Below, piece by piece: positions 20,956 through 29,644 of a stretch of DNA of 64,000 nucleotides. This stretch comes from Roseomonas populi (GTDB lineage Bacteria; Pseudomonadota; Alphaproteobacteria; Acetobacterales; Acetobacteraceae): positions 124,001 through 188,000 of the forward strand of contig NZ_JANJOU010000001.1 in the NCBI RefSeq assembly GCF_024594815.1, read 5' to 3'. Made by a program: the position numbers and the translations under genes. The first letter of the stretch is position 1, and each line of letters opens with the position of its first letter. The notes beneath the pieces are model-generated. The model did no database searches. It was not told the origin of the DNA and saw nothing but the letters and a program-made list of their open reading frames with translations.

Positions 20956-21896
20956 CAGCGCGCTTCCGCCAGCGCCGGCCCGGCCACGCGCTCCGCCGCC
21001 CGCGCCTGCCGCGCCCGCACCCTCTCCCGGTAAAGGTTGTACAGCCCGGCTGCCACGACGACGGTGGCGCCCAGCACCGTGGTCCAGGCCGGCACGTCGC
21101 CCCAGACGAGCAGCCCGACGAGGGTGCCCATCACGATCGTGGAGTACTCGAAGGGCGCCAGCAGCCCCACCGGCGCCAGCGCGAAGGCGCGGGCGAAGAG
21201 GAAGTGCGCGCAGGCATTGCCGAAGCCCAGGAACAGGATGGCCACGATCCCCCCGGCGGAGGGCCAGCCCAGCGGCGGAAACAGCGGCAGCACCGCGATC
21301 CCCATCGGCACGTGCGCCACCATCAGCCAGAACGTGATCCCCGCCGGCCGATCCGTGCGCGCCAGCACGCGCATCCACAGCCGCGTCAGCGCCATCAGCC
21401 CGACGCCCGCCAGCAGCACCCCCGCTTCCCAGCGCCAGAGATCGCCGCCCGGCCGCACCATCACGAGCACGCCGAGGAACCCCGCCAAGGTGGAGAGCCA
21501 CCGGCGCCACCCCACCGCCTCGCCCAGGATCGGGATGGCCAGCAGCGTCATCGCCAGCGGCGCCATGGCGGCCACGGCGTAGCTGTCGCCCAGCGGCATG
21601 CCGCGCACCCAGGCGAAGTAGAAGGTCACCGTCACCAAGCAGTGCAGCAGGCAGCGCCAGAACAGGAGGGGACGGTTCACCGGCCGGACGATCCCCGGCG
21701 ACCGCCAGGCACCCGTGAGCAGCAGGATGGCGAAGGCGCCGATGATCCCGCGCAGGATCATGGCCATCGCCACCCCGATCTCCGGCAGCACCCATTTCAC
21801 CGCGGCGTCCGAGACTGTGACGATGGCAAAGCCCGCCGCGACGCAGCCGATCCCCCGCAGCGCCTCGTCCGGGCGCGCCGGCTGAAGTTCAGGCAA
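20955..21896 (-). CDS. DMT/EamA family transporter
   Basis: 313 residues from TTG 21896, inside the end of the preceding MaoC-like gene (8-nt overlap). Ten predicted membrane helices in two EamA halves, with AVAAMAPLAMTLLAIPILGE and LAPFEYSTIVMGTLVGLLVWGD at equivalent places in each half. It is a diverged paralogue of the next gene, and the two could work as separate pumps or as a pair. The tail is Arg-rich and cytoplasmic. Confidence 0.86.
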   Translation of the reverse strand: MPELQPARPDEALRGIGCVAAGFAIVTVSDAAVKWVLPEIGVAMAMILRGIIGAFAILLLTGAWRSPGIVRPVNRPLLFWRCLLHCLVTVTFYFAWVRGMPLGDSYAVAAMAPLAMTLLAIPILGEAVGWRRWLSTLAGFLGVLVMVRPGGDLWRWEAGVLLAGVGLMALTRLWMRVLARTDRPAGITFWLMVAHVPMGIAVLPLFPPLGWPSAGGIVAILFLGFGNACAHFLFARAFALAPVGLLAPFEYSTIVMGTLVGLLVWGDVPAWTTVLGATVVVAAGLYNLYRERVRARQARAAERVAGPALAEAR

Positions 21897-22716
21897 GGGT
21901 CGCCTCGGCCTCCTGGCAGGTCGCGCCGTCCTCGTCCCGCGTCTCCAGCCGGATCACGCCCTCCGCGTCCCGCCGCCCGAGTAGGGACAGGCGTCGTCCG
22001 TCGAAGCAGGGGCGCTTGCCGCGATAGGCGAAGCGCGCCAGCGAAGCGCCGGGCCCTGCCAGGTCCAGGGCGTGCCGCGCCAGCAGCGTCGCCTGCAGCG
22101 GGCCGTGCACCACCAGCCCGGGATAGCCCTCCTCGCCCGTCACATAGGGGTGGTCGTAGTGGATGCGGTGCCCGTTCCCCGTCAGCGCGGAGTAGCGGAA
22201 CAGCATCACCGGGTCCGGCACCAGGGAGGCCTCCAGCGCCCCCTCCCAGGCCGGGGCGGCGGTCGCGGCCTTCACCGCTGCTCCTTCCGTGCCGCGATAG
22301 ACGATGTCCTGCTCCTCCTCCACCAGCACGCCGCCCGGCCCGTGCAGGACATGCCCAACGGTGACGAAGACCAGCCGGCCCGATCCCCCGGCCTTCTCCT
22401 TCACGGAAAGGATGGTGCTGACGCGCCGCACGGCGTCGCCCGTTCGCACGGACGCGCGGAAGGTCACGCGCCCGCCCGCCCACATGCGGCGCGGCAGGTC
22501 ATGGACGGGGGGAAGGAAGCCGCCCCGGCGCGGGTGGCCGTCCGGGCCCAGCCCGTCGGGCATCCGCCAGTCCTGGAACAGGGTCCAGTGCCACAGCGCC
22601 GGCCATTCGGCACCGTCGGACACCCGCCCGAGCGTCGCGGCCATGCCCTCGGCCAGGCGGGGATCCGCGCGGTCCTCCCGCTCCTCCTGCCGCCCGACAT
22701 ATTCCTCGAACGCCAT
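21889..22716 (-). CDS. MaoC-like (FAS1-type) acyl-CoA hydratase
   Basis: 275 residues made of two hot-dog halves. The N-terminal half has WHWTLFQD and GGFLPPVHDLPRRMWAGG; the C-terminal half has FRYSALTGNGHRIHYDHPYVT and GLVVHGPLQATLL with the hydratase His/Asp. This matches the mesaconyl-C4-CoA/itaconyl-CoA hydratase-like and HTD2-like group. It probably hydrates or dehydrates an enoyl-CoA; which one cannot be told. ATG 22716. It heads an overlapping four-gene leftward run with two transporters and the MBL enzyme. Confidence 0.83.
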   Translation of the reverse strand: MAFEEYVGRQEEREDRADPRLAEGMAATLGRVSDGAEWPALWHWTLFQDWRMPDGLGPDGHPRRGGFLPPVHDLPRRMWAGGRVTFRASVRTGDAVRRVSTILSVKEKAGGSGRLVFVTVGHVLHGPGGVLVEEEQDIVYRGTEGAAVKAATAAPAWEGALEASLVPDPVMLFRYSALTGNGHRIHYDHPYVTGEEGYPGLVVHGPLQATLLARHALDLAGPGASLARFAYRGKRPCFDGRRLSLLGRRDAEGVIRLETRDEDGATCQEAEATLA

Positions 22717-22828
22717 GGCTCACCCCTCCCCCGTGCTGGCCGGCAACTTAACGGGCTTTCATGACGGCGGTAGGGCAGCGGAACCGGAGGCTGGCATGCG
22801 GGGCGGCCCAAACGGCCGGGCGCCCGCC

Positions 22829-24466
22829 TCAGCCGTCGTAGCGCAGTTCCAGCAGGTCCACCTCTCGCATCAGCCGCGCGGCCGTCTCCGTCCCGATCCG
22901 GCGCAGGCGGAGAAGGTCCTGGATCGCCCGGCGCTCCGCCCGCAGCGCCGCCAGCACCATCGCCCGCTCCGCCACCTCGCTGCGCCGGGCCAGTCCCTTC
23001 GCGGCGCCGTCGCCGGTCCGCCGGTCGATGCGCGCGCGGTAGTACTCCATCACCCGCGCCGCCGCCTCCACATAGAGGTCGGCGTCCGCCCGCCCCTCTG
23101 CCAGCCCGTGCTCGGCTCGCTCGACCGCGCGGATCGCCGCCTCGGCCGCCACCACGCGTGCCCGGTCCTCCTCCTCCGCCTGGCCGTGCTCCTCGGGCAT
23201 CTCCAGCCCGCGCAGCAGCAGCGGCAGCCCCACGCTCGCCGCGACGAGGGAGAGGATGATCACGCCCATCGCCAGCAGGATCGCCAGATCCCGCGCAGGG
23301 AAGGGCTCTCCGTCGTTGAGGAAGAGCGGAAGGGTCAGCACGCCGGCCAGGGTGATCGCGCCGCGCACCCCGGCCAGGGAGGTAGCGACAAGCAGCCGCC
23401 AGCCCGGCCGCTGCACAACCACGCCGCGCCGGTTCGCCCGATAGAGGAAGAAGCGGAGCGATACCCACACCCAGGCGAAGCGCAGCGCCCCCAGGGCCAT
23501 GTTGATGGCCACCACGTAGATCACCAGCCAGATCGGCTCGTGGTGCCCGGTCAGCGCCACGGTCTCCGCCGCGCGCTCCAGAATGCCCGGCAGCTGCTCG
23601 CCCAGCAGGACGAAGATGATGCCGTTGGCGACGAACTGGATCGTGTCCCAGACCGTGGCGCGCTGCATCCGGGTGGAGGCCGCGGCAGGCCCCGCCGCCT
23701 CGGCGAAGCTCATCGCGATCCCCGCCGCCACCGCGGCCAGGATGCCGGAGCAGTGCAGGTGTTCCGCCAGCAGGTAGGAGCCGAAGGGAATGAGGAGGCT
23801 GACGACGATCTGCGTCCCCGCCTCCTCCCCGATGCGCCGGGCAATCCAAGTCTTGGCCCGCGTCACCGCGAGGGTGACGAGCAGGCCCACGGCGATCCCG
23901 CCCAGCGCCACCCAGAGGAAGCTCAGCGCCGCGTCATAGAGGGAGAAGGTCCCCGTCAGCATCGCCGCCACGGCGAAGCGCAGGCAGACGAGGCCCGATG
24001 CGTCGTTGAGGAGGGATTCCCCCTCCAGGATGTGCATCAGCCGCTTCGGGATCGGCACCCGGGCCGCGATGGAGGTGACGGCAATCGGGTCGGTGGGGGA
24101 GAGCACGGCGGCCAGCGCGAAGGCCACCGGCAGCGGCATGGCCGGCACCAGCCAGTGGATGAACAGCCCCACCCCCAGCACGGTGAAGACCACCAGCCCC
24201 AGGGCCAGCTCCAGGATCGTCCCAGCGTCCCGCAGCATCTCCTCCTTCGGGATCCGCCAACCGTCCAGGAACAGCAGCGGCGGCAGGAAGAGGAGGAAGA
24301 AGAGCTCCGGATTCAGCTCCACCCGGAGATCCGCCGCCAGGCCCACCACCGCGCCGAGCGCGATCTGGACCAGCGGCCGCGGGATGGGGATGGGCAGGGC
24401 CCGGTTGACCCACCCGCTCACCACCAGGACGAGCAGGAGGACGAGGACGATCGTGACGCTTTCCAA
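22829..24466 (-). CDS. CPA1-family Na+/H+ antiporter
   Basis: 545 residues from TTG 24466. Twelve or so membrane helices, with the CPA1 ion-site segments LFLPPLLFLDGW, VLSPTDPIAV and EGESLLNDASGLV, then LAGVRGAITLAGVL. A cytoplasmic helical tail of about 130 charged residues follows, as in bacterial NhaP/YjcE-type proteins, likely regulatory. It exchanges cytoplasmic Na+ or K+ for protons. The membrane protein gene upstream ends 9 bases before it. Confidence 0.9.
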   Translation of the reverse strand: MESVTIVLVLLLVLVVSGWVNRALPIPIPRPLVQIALGAVVGLAADLRVELNPELFFLLFLPPLLFLDGWRIPKEEMLRDAGTILELALGLVVFTVLGVGLFIHWLVPAMPLPVAFALAAVLSPTDPIAVTSIAARVPIPKRLMHILEGESLLNDASGLVCLRFAVAAMLTGTFSLYDAALSFLWVALGGIAVGLLVTLAVTRAKTWIARRIGEEAGTQIVVSLLIPFGSYLLAEHLHCSGILAAVAAGIAMSFAEAAGPAAASTRMQRATVWDTIQFVANGIIFVLLGEQLPGILERAAETVALTGHHEPIWLVIYVVAINMALGALRFAWVWVSLRFFLYRANRRGVVVQRPGWRLLVATSLAGVRGAITLAGVLTLPLFLNDGEPFPARDLAILLAMGVIILSLVAASVGLPLLLRGLEMPEEHGQAEEEDRARVVAAEAAIRAVERAEHGLAEGRADADLYVEAAARVMEYYRARIDRRTGDGAAKGLARRSEVAERAMVLAALRAERRAIQDLLRLRRIGTETAARLMREVDLLELRYDG

Positions 24467-24475
24467 ACCCGGGTC

Positions 24476-26152
24476 TCAGTCCTCTCGCACGTAGAGCTTG
24501 TAGCCCTCGATCTCCCCCTGCTGCCGGTAGTGCTGAAAGGCCTCGGCGAAGAGGGGATGGCGGCTGAAGTACTCGATGAAGTCGAACTCCTTCCCGCACC
24601 AGGGGATGCCGACATGCCGGGTCACGAGGACGGCAGAGGGCGGTGCGGCCGCGAAATCCTCGGCAACGGTGCGGTAGACAAAGAACTCGGCGCGGGACAT
24701 CTCCCACGGCTCGCGGTAGCGCTCCCCGCTCTCAGGGCAGCGGCCGTTCACGCCCTGCAGCAGCCACAGGTTCATGAAGCGCAGGGTGGACTGGCTGTGG
24801 GCGTAGTTCAGCGCCGGGTAGATCGGCCAGATATCCGGCGTCAGGATCAGCAGCCGCTCGTTCCAGGCATGCTCCTTCAGCCAGGCCGTCAGGCGTCCGC
24901 CCTTGGCGTTCTCGAACTCCAGTTCGCGGAAGGGCGCCTCGCCGCCGCGCACCATGCCCAGGCACAGCGCGGCCGCCAGCAGGGCGGAGAGCGCCGGCGC
25001 CGCCCGCCGGGCGCGCGCGGCCGGCAGGGCGCCATCCAGCCAGCGCGCAGCCATCAGCCCGCCGGTCAGCCCGCCCAGCATGAAGGTGGGCGCGACGTGG
25101 TAGGTCCAGCCCTTGTGCTGGACCCAGGCCGCGATGAAGGCCCCCGCCATGGCCGCCCAGAGCGCCAGCACCAGCGGCCCGCCCCGCCGCACAAGGCACG
25201 CGGCGGAGACCAGCAGCAGCGCCAGCGTTGCCACGCCCATGTTCGGGGTCAGCAGCGCGCTGAAGGCGGAAAGCCCGCCCAGGTCCACGTAGTAGTCCCA
25301 GACCAGCGGCAGGACGTGCCCGAAGAAGTCCGGGAAGAAAACGGGAATGGAGGCGAGATAGAGCACCCAGATCCCGGCCATGGTCCAGGGCACCGGGTCC
25401 TTCAGCGCGGGCACCACGCGCGGCCAGCCCCCGGCCACCCCCGCCCGAAGCAGCACCGCCGCCTCCACCAGGAGCGGTACGCCGAGGAAATGCGGCTTCA
25501 GCGCAAAACCCAGCGCCGCCAGGACCGCCACGCCGAAGGTCATCCGCCGCCCGGTGGGCAGCCCCTGCATCCGGCGCGCCGCCAGCACGGCGTAGGGGAT
25601 GGCGGCGGTGCCCATCAGCACTTCCCGCTGGCCGAAATCATAGCCGGGCATCAGCAGGACCAAGGGCACCAGCGCCCCCAGCGCCGCCCGCTCCACGGGG
25701 CCCAGGGGCATGTCCCGCGCCATCCGCGCCACCAGCCACCAGCACAGCCCGGCCAGGGAGACGAGGCAGAGGAGGAGCGCGCTGACCCCGTCCAGCGGCG
25801 TCCATTCCGCCAGGTAGCCTGGGATGAGGTTCAGTACGAAGATCAGCGGCGGGTTGACGTCGATCAGCTCGGAATACAGCCGCTCCCCCGCGATCCAGCG
25901 CTGGGTGAAGTTCAGCACCGCCGCCACGTCGTGGTTCAGTGGGGGGGAGAGCACGACGGCGAGGAAGAGTGCCGCCGGCAGCAGCGCCGCCGCCCGCCAG
26001 AGCCTCGCGGCCAGGGCCGGCGTGATCAGCGCCCCCAGACGCGGCCGGCGCCCCAGCGAGAGGCCGGGCGCCTCGCCGGCCAGGGAAGGACCGGCCAGCG
26101 AGGGGCTGGCCAGGGAAGGGCCGGACAGGGAGGGTGGGACGGGAGCGTTCAT
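24476..26152 (-). CDS. Polytopic membrane protein, GT-C glycosyltransferase-like
   Basis: 558 residues. The first 30 residues hold repeated PSLAG/PSLAS units. About ten membrane helices follow. The first large loop, after FLAVVLSPPLNHDVAAVL, contains RLYSELIDVNPPLIFVLNLIPGYL, which resembles the ER(Y)xDxNPP loop of GT-C/ArnT-like lipid-phosphosugar glycosyltransferases, with acidic residues where catalysis would occur. The C-terminal 150 residues are periplasmic. It is divergent from the methyltransferase-GT2-flippase run, suggesting a role in the same lipid-linked sugar pathway. Function is inferred. Confidence 0.72.
   Translation of the reverse strand: MNAPVPPSLSGPSLASPSLAGPSLAGEAPGLSLGRRPRLGALITPALAARLWRAAALLPAALFLAVVLSPPLNHDVAAVLNFTQRWIAGERLYSELIDVNPPLIFVLNLIPGYLAEWTPLDGVSALLLCLVSLAGLCWWLVARMARDMPLGPVERAALGALVPLVLLMPGYDFGQREVLMGTAAIPYAVLAARRMQGLPTGRRMTFGVAVLAALGFALKPHFLGVPLLVEAAVLLRAGVAGGWPRVVPALKDPVPWTMAGIWVLYLASIPVFFPDFFGHVLPLVWDYYVDLGGLSAFSALLTPNMGVATLALLLVSAACLVRRGGPLVLALWAAMAGAFIAAWVQHKGWTYHVAPTFMLGGLTGGLMAARWLDGALPAARARRAAPALSALLAAALCLGMVRGGEAPFRELEFENAKGGRLTAWLKEHAWNERLLILTPDIWPIYPALNYAHSQSTLRFMNLWLLQGVNGRCPESGERYREPWEMSRAEFFVYRTVAEDFAAAPPSAVLVTRHVGIPWCGKEFDFIEYFSRHPLFAEAFQHYRQQGEIEGYKLYVRED
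26060..26135. repeat. Short tandem repeat encoding PSLAG units
   Basis: Five imperfect 15-bp units (GGCCAGGGAAGGACC-like on the plus strand) at the 5' end of the membrane protein gene, giving PSL(S/A)(G/S) repeats. Such a tract can change length by slippage, altering only the disordered N-terminus. Confidence 0.7.
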
Positions 26153-26373
26153 GCCGAAGGGATCTGCGGTCGCATCCTGAGTGGGCGGGGCAGGCGGCGC
26201 AATCGGCGCCGGCCGCCCGGGCCGGGTGTTTTACCCCCCGGCCCCTTAACATTGGACAGGGATTGCGGCAGCGCCTGGGCGGGGCTGCCTTGTCCCTGCC
26301 GCAGCCCGCTGCCACAAGCGGCGCACTGGCATTCCCCGGCGGCAGCCCGCCCCACCGCCTCGCCGCCGCGCCG

Positions 26374-27120
26374 ATGCCACCCTTGGAGCCGCGCTTGGAA
26401 GACGCCGAATACGATCTGATGGACGCCGTGGAGGACGGCATGTGGTGGTACCGCGCCGTCCATGCCCGGCTGCTGGATGTCCTGGAACGCCGCCCCGGCC
26501 AGGCCGCCCTGCCCGTGCTGGATGCCGGCTGCGGCACGGGCGGCTTCCTGCGCCGCCTGGCCGAGGTCACCGCCCGCCCCGCCATCGGCCTGGACTACAA
26601 CGCCCGCGCCGCCGCGCGGGCCGCCGGCAAGTCGGGCCTGCCCGCCACGGGCGGGACAGTGAATGCCCTGCCCTTCCCCGATGCCAGCTTCGGCGCCGCC
26701 GTCTCCGTGGACGTGATCTGCCATGCGGGGGTGGAGGAAGGCGCGGCCCTGGCGGAGTTGCACCGCGTCCTCGCGCCCGGCGCCACCCTGGTGCTGAACC
26801 TGCCCGCCTATGCCTGGCTGCACTCGGCGCATGACCGGCGCGTGCACACCGCCCGCCGCTACACCGCCTCCTCCGCCGCGCAACTGCTCCGCGGCGCCGG
26901 CTTCGCCGATGTCTCGGCCTGGTACTGGAACAGCCTCCTGCTCCCGCTCATGGTCCTGCAGCGCAAGGTGCTGGCCCGGAGCGAGGACCATGCGAGCGAT
27001 GTGGCGGAGTTCCCGCCCTGGCTGAACCGCGTGCTCCACGGCGCGACGGAGGCCGAGCGCCGCCTTCCCTTCACGCTTCCCGCCGGCGGCTCCGTGCTGC
27101 TGGCCGCAACCCGCCCCTGA
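26374..27120 (+). CDS. Class I SAM-dependent methyltransferase
   Basis: 248 residues from ATG 26374. Motif I is VLDAGCGTGGFLRRL, motif II GLDYN, and FPDASFGAAVSVDVICH and HRVLAPGATLVLNLPAY follow, a UbiE/Methyltransf_11 pattern. The C-terminal half (YTASSAAQLLRGAGF, then a hydrophobic YWNSLLLPLMVLQRK) is typical of methyltransferases near polyprenyl-glycan genes. Substrate unknown, likely a sugar or lipid-linked intermediate given the neighbours. It sits just upstream of the GT2 gene. Confidence 0.83.
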   Translation: MPPLEPRLEDAEYDLMDAVEDGMWWYRAVHARLLDVLERRPGQAALPVLDAGCGTGGFLRRLAEVTARPAIGLDYNARAAARAAGKSGLPATGGTVNALPFPDASFGAAVSVDVICHAGVEEGAALAELHRVLAPGATLVLNLPAYAWLHSAHDRRVHTARRYTASSAAQLLRGAGFADVSAWYWNSLLLPLMVLQRKVLARSEDHASDVAEFPPWLNRVLHGATEAERRLPFTLPAGGSVLLAATRP

Positions 27121-27209
27121 TGCGCCATTCTTCCGACGCATCCGTCCCACCATCTGAGCGGCCAATACCCGCCGAGGACCCGCCCACCATGCGGAACCAG
27201 GAAGGCCCC

Positions 27210-28193
27210 ATGCCCAGCCTCGCCCCCTTCACGGAGACGGTCGGCCTCTCCATCGTCGTTCCCGTCTATCGGGGCGCGGCGACGATCGGCATCCTTGTCG
27301 CCGCCCTCTCCGAGCTCCGCCCCGCGGGCGGAATCGAGATCGTGCTGGTGAACGACGGCTCCCCCGACAATTCCGGCGAGGTCTGCCGCCAGCTCGCGGA
27401 GACGGCCACCGTCCCCCTCACCTATGTCGAGCACGCCCGCAACTTCGGCGAGCACAACGCGGTCATGTCCGGCCTCCGCGTCGCGCGCGGCGCTTACGTC
27501 ATCACTATGGACGACGACCTGCAGAACCCGCCGGAGGAGGTGCTGAAGCTCTATGACCACGCCCGCCTCGGCAACTACGACGTGGTCTACACCCGCTACG
27601 CCGTGAAGGAGCACGAGGGCTGGCGTAACCTCGGCAGCCGCTTCGCCAACGGGGTGGCGGACCTGCTGATCGACAAGCCGAAGGGCCTCTACCTCTCCTC
27701 CTTCCGCTGCATGTCCGCGCTGGTGGTGCGGGAGATCACACGCTACGCCGGCCCGTACCCGTACATCGACGGCCTGATCATGCAGGTGACGCAGCGCATC
27801 GATTCCATCGAGGTGCGCCACCTCAAGCGCGTCGAAGGGCACAGCAACTACACGCTGCGCCGTCTCGTGCGCCTCTGGCTGAACCTCGCCACCAACTTCT
27901 CCCTCCTGCCCGTCCGCCTCGCCGTCTTCGCCGGCGTGGCCATGGGCATCCTCGGCGTCGTCGCCTCGCTCTTCGTCATCGCGGAGGCGCTGACGGGCAG
28001 CCCGCCCTCCGGCTGGGCCTCCACCATGACGGTCACGCTGCTTATCTCCGGCGTGCAGTTCCTCATCCTCGGCGTGCTCGGCGAGTATGTCGGGCGCGCC
28101 TTCCTCTCGGCCAACGGCACGCCGCAGGGCGTGGTGCGCGAGGTGGTCCGCGCCCGCCCGCCGGCCGGGAACCGGGTGGAGGACGCGGCATGA
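27210..28193 (+). CDS. Family 2 glycosyltransferase, polyprenyl-phosphate type (ArnC/DPM-like)
   Basis: 327 residues from ATG 27210 (AGGAAGG upstream); ATGs at 27189 and 27120 are alternatives, the last overlapping the upstream stop. The GT-A domain has SIVVPVYRGAATI, VNDGSPDNSGEV, and the metal-binding MDDDLQNPPEEV. Two C-terminal membrane helices (LAVFAGVAMGILGVVASLFVIAEAL-like region and TVTLLISGVQFLILGVLGEY) anchor it. This is the layout of enzymes that put a sugar on undecaprenyl phosphate. The stop overlaps the next start (ATGA). Confidence 0.88.
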   Translation: MPSLAPFTETVGLSIVVPVYRGAATIGILVAALSELRPAGGIEIVLVNDGSPDNSGEVCRQLAETATVPLTYVEHARNFGEHNAVMSGLRVARGAYVITMDDDLQNPPEEVLKLYDHARLGNYDVVYTRYAVKEHEGWRNLGSRFANGVADLLIDKPKGLYLSSFRCMSALVVREITRYAGPYPYIDGLIMQVTQRIDSIEVRHLKRVEGHSNYTLRRLVRLWLNLATNFSLLPVRLAVFAGVAMGILGVVASLFVIAEALTGSPPSGWASTMTVTLLISGVQFLILGVLGEYVGRAFLSANGTPQGVVREVVRARPPAGNRVEDAA

Positions 28194-28525
28194 CCCTGCA
28201 CTGGCTCATGCTGGCGGCCGCCATCCTCACCTCGCTGGGCGGCCAGATCCTGCTGAAGTCAGGGGCGGTGGCGGAGGGCGGCTTCATCGCCCAGCTCTTC
28301 CGGCCGCAGACGATCATCGGCCTCGGCCTCTACGGCGGCGCGGCCCTGCTCTACATCGTCGCGCTGCGGAAGATCCCGATGTCCGTGGCGCTGCCCTGCA
28401 CCGCCGCCTCCTACGTCGTCGCCGTGGTGATCGGCCACTTCGTCTTCGGGGAGCCGCTCGGGGCGCAGAAGATCGCCGCCATCGCGCTCATCAGCGCGGG
28501 CGTCGTGGTACTCGCCACGGCATGA
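28190..28525 (+). CDS. SMR/EamA-like four-helix transporter, probable lipid-sugar flippase
   Basis: 111 residues, four membrane helices in the small multidrug resistance fold, including AILTSLGGQILLKSG and MSVALPCTAASYVVAVVIGHFVFGEPLG. Proteins of this kind next to ArnC-like transferases (ArnE/ArnF) flip undecaprenyl-phosphate sugars. It overlaps the GT2 gene and the lipoprotein gene by 4 bases on each side, which supports a functional link. Multidrug export is the alternative. Confidence 0.82.
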   Translation: MTLHWLMLAAAILTSLGGQILLKSGAVAEGGFIAQLFRPQTIIGLGLYGGAALLYIVALRKIPMSVALPCTAASYVVAVVIGHFVFGEPLGAQKIAAIALISAGVVVLATA

Positions 28526-28938
28526 GGGCGGTGGCGCTGCTGCTGCTCCTGGCCGCGTGCCAGGCCGGTGGCGCGCCGCCCGCCTGCCCGGACGGCACGG
28601 GCCCGGCCGCCGTGGCGGAGCTGGCCTTCGGCCGCAACGGCCCGGACGGCACCCTTCGCGTCACCGACGCGGATTGGGCCGACTTCCTGGCGGAGGAAGC
28701 CACGCCGCGCTTCCCGGATGGCCTCACCAGCTTCGATGCATCGGGCCAGTGGCGCGGACCCGACGGCCGCATCGCGCGCGAGCCCGCCAAGTTCCTCTGG
28801 CTCGTCATGCCCGCCGCCTCGCTGGAGGAGGCCCATGCCCGGACCAAACCAGTGGCTGAGGCCTATCGCCGCCGCTTCCGTCAGGAGAGCGTGCTGGTCG
28901 TCCTTCGCGGGACCTGCGCGACCTTTCAGGGAAGTTGA
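28522..28938 (+). CDS. DUF3574 lipoprotein
   Basis: 138 residues from ATG 28522. A short signal ends in the lipobox LAAC (Cys about 13), so it is probably a lipoprotein. The rest matches DUF3574: ELAFGRNGPDGTLRVTDADW, FLAEEATPRFPDGLTSFDASGQW, then REPAKFLWLVMP. The fold is a small ferredoxin-like one in this family; function unknown. Last gene of the methyltransferase-GT2-flippase run. Confidence 0.82.
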   Translation: MRAVALLLLLAACQAGGAPPACPDGTGPAAVAELAFGRNGPDGTLRVTDADWADFLAEEATPRFPDGLTSFDASGQWRGPDGRIAREPAKFLWLVMPAASLEEAHARTKPVAEAYRRRFRQESVLVVLRGTCATFQGS

Positions 28939-29133
28939 AGGCCGGCGCGGACCTGCCGCGCTGGGGCGGTTGCGGTGAGGGGGCGAACGGAATCCGCTTC
29001 AGCGATCCGGTCCAGGCGGACGCCATTCGTGCCCCGCGCCTGCCTCGCCGGCCGAGGACGGCATCAGAGATGCTGCCATTGCCTGCAGCCCACCCGCGGA
29101 TAAAGTCCGGTCCGGCATGGACGAAGGCGAGTC

Positions 29134-29472
29134 ATGGAACTGATGCTGGCCGGTACGGATGGGGTCTGGGTTCGGATCCCCGACGGGTGCTACGGCATGC
29201 AGGGGCGCGATGGACGCATGGTGCCGATCCGCCGCGGGCGCAGCACGGGGCAAGGCAGCGACGGGCGTCTCGTGTCGTTCCACCCTCGCGCGCTCACCGC
29301 CGAAGGGCGCGATGGTCGATTGACCGGCTACATGCCGGACGACACCACGATGGAAGGAGAGGACGGCCGGCTTGTGCGCATTCCGCAGGGCTGGTCGCAT
29401 CAGGTTGGCAGGGGCGGCCGCATCAAGGCGGTCATGGCGGAACCCGACGCGCCGGCTGAGAGCAAAGGCTGA
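29134..29472 (+). CDS. Small protein of six 17-residue G-x-D-G-R repeats
   Basis: 112 residues, almost all of it six tandem 17-residue repeats at about 7-23, 24-40, 41-57, 58-74, 75-91 and 92-108. Each unit opens G-x-D-G-R-(L/M/I)-V-x-(I/F/Y); examples are GRDGRMVPIRRGRSTGQ and GEDGRLVRIPQGWSHQV. The period and alternating pattern suggest a small beta-solenoid or stacked beta-hairpins. No signal peptide or membrane segment. The family is not recognised. Translation is plausible: GAAGGCGAG precedes ATG and the repeat is kept at protein level while the DNA varies. Confidence 0.65.
   Translation: MELMLAGTDGVWVRIPDGCYGMQGRDGRMVPIRRGRSTGQGSDGRLVSFHPRALTAEGRDGRLTGYMPDDTTMEGEDGRLVRIPQGWSHQVGRGGRIKAVMAEPDAPAESKG
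29152..29457 (+). repeat. Six-fold 51-bp coding repeat
   Basis: The nucleotide counterpart of the 17-residue repeats: six units of 51 bp, diverged in sequence but in perfect register with no indel. Confidence 0.75.
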
Positions 29473-29578
29473 ACGGCGGGAAGTCCAGTAGCGCCAGGCA
29501 CCGGCCTGTCCTCTGGGCGGGCCGGGCAGCTTGACGCACCACCTGCCGCCGAACCGCGCAGCCCTCCGGAAATGCGAA

Positions 29579-29597
29579 AGGGGAGCACAGCTCCCCT
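29579..29597 (-). terminator. Hairpin downstream of DUF1150
   Basis: 8-bp perfect stem AGGGGAGC/GCTCCCCT with loop TGT (minus strand), followed by TTCGCATTT. It sits 48 bases after the DUF1150 stop and could end the Hsp20-DUF1150 transcript. Confidence 0.6.
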
Positions 29598-29644
29598 CCC
29601 TGCATACCCCTTCAGAGATCCGGCGGTTCCCCGCCGGGCCCGCT

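Noticed and set aside
22304-26419. 1371-codon plus-strand frame across the antiporter and membrane-protein genes
   Set aside because: Arg/His/Gln/Pro-rich shadow of two well-supported minus-strand genes; such long shadows are usual at this GC content.
28935-29459. 174-codon plus-strand frame overlapping the repeat protein
   Set aside because: Arg/Pro/His-rich and without structure; the overlapping frame carries the regular 17-residue repeat.
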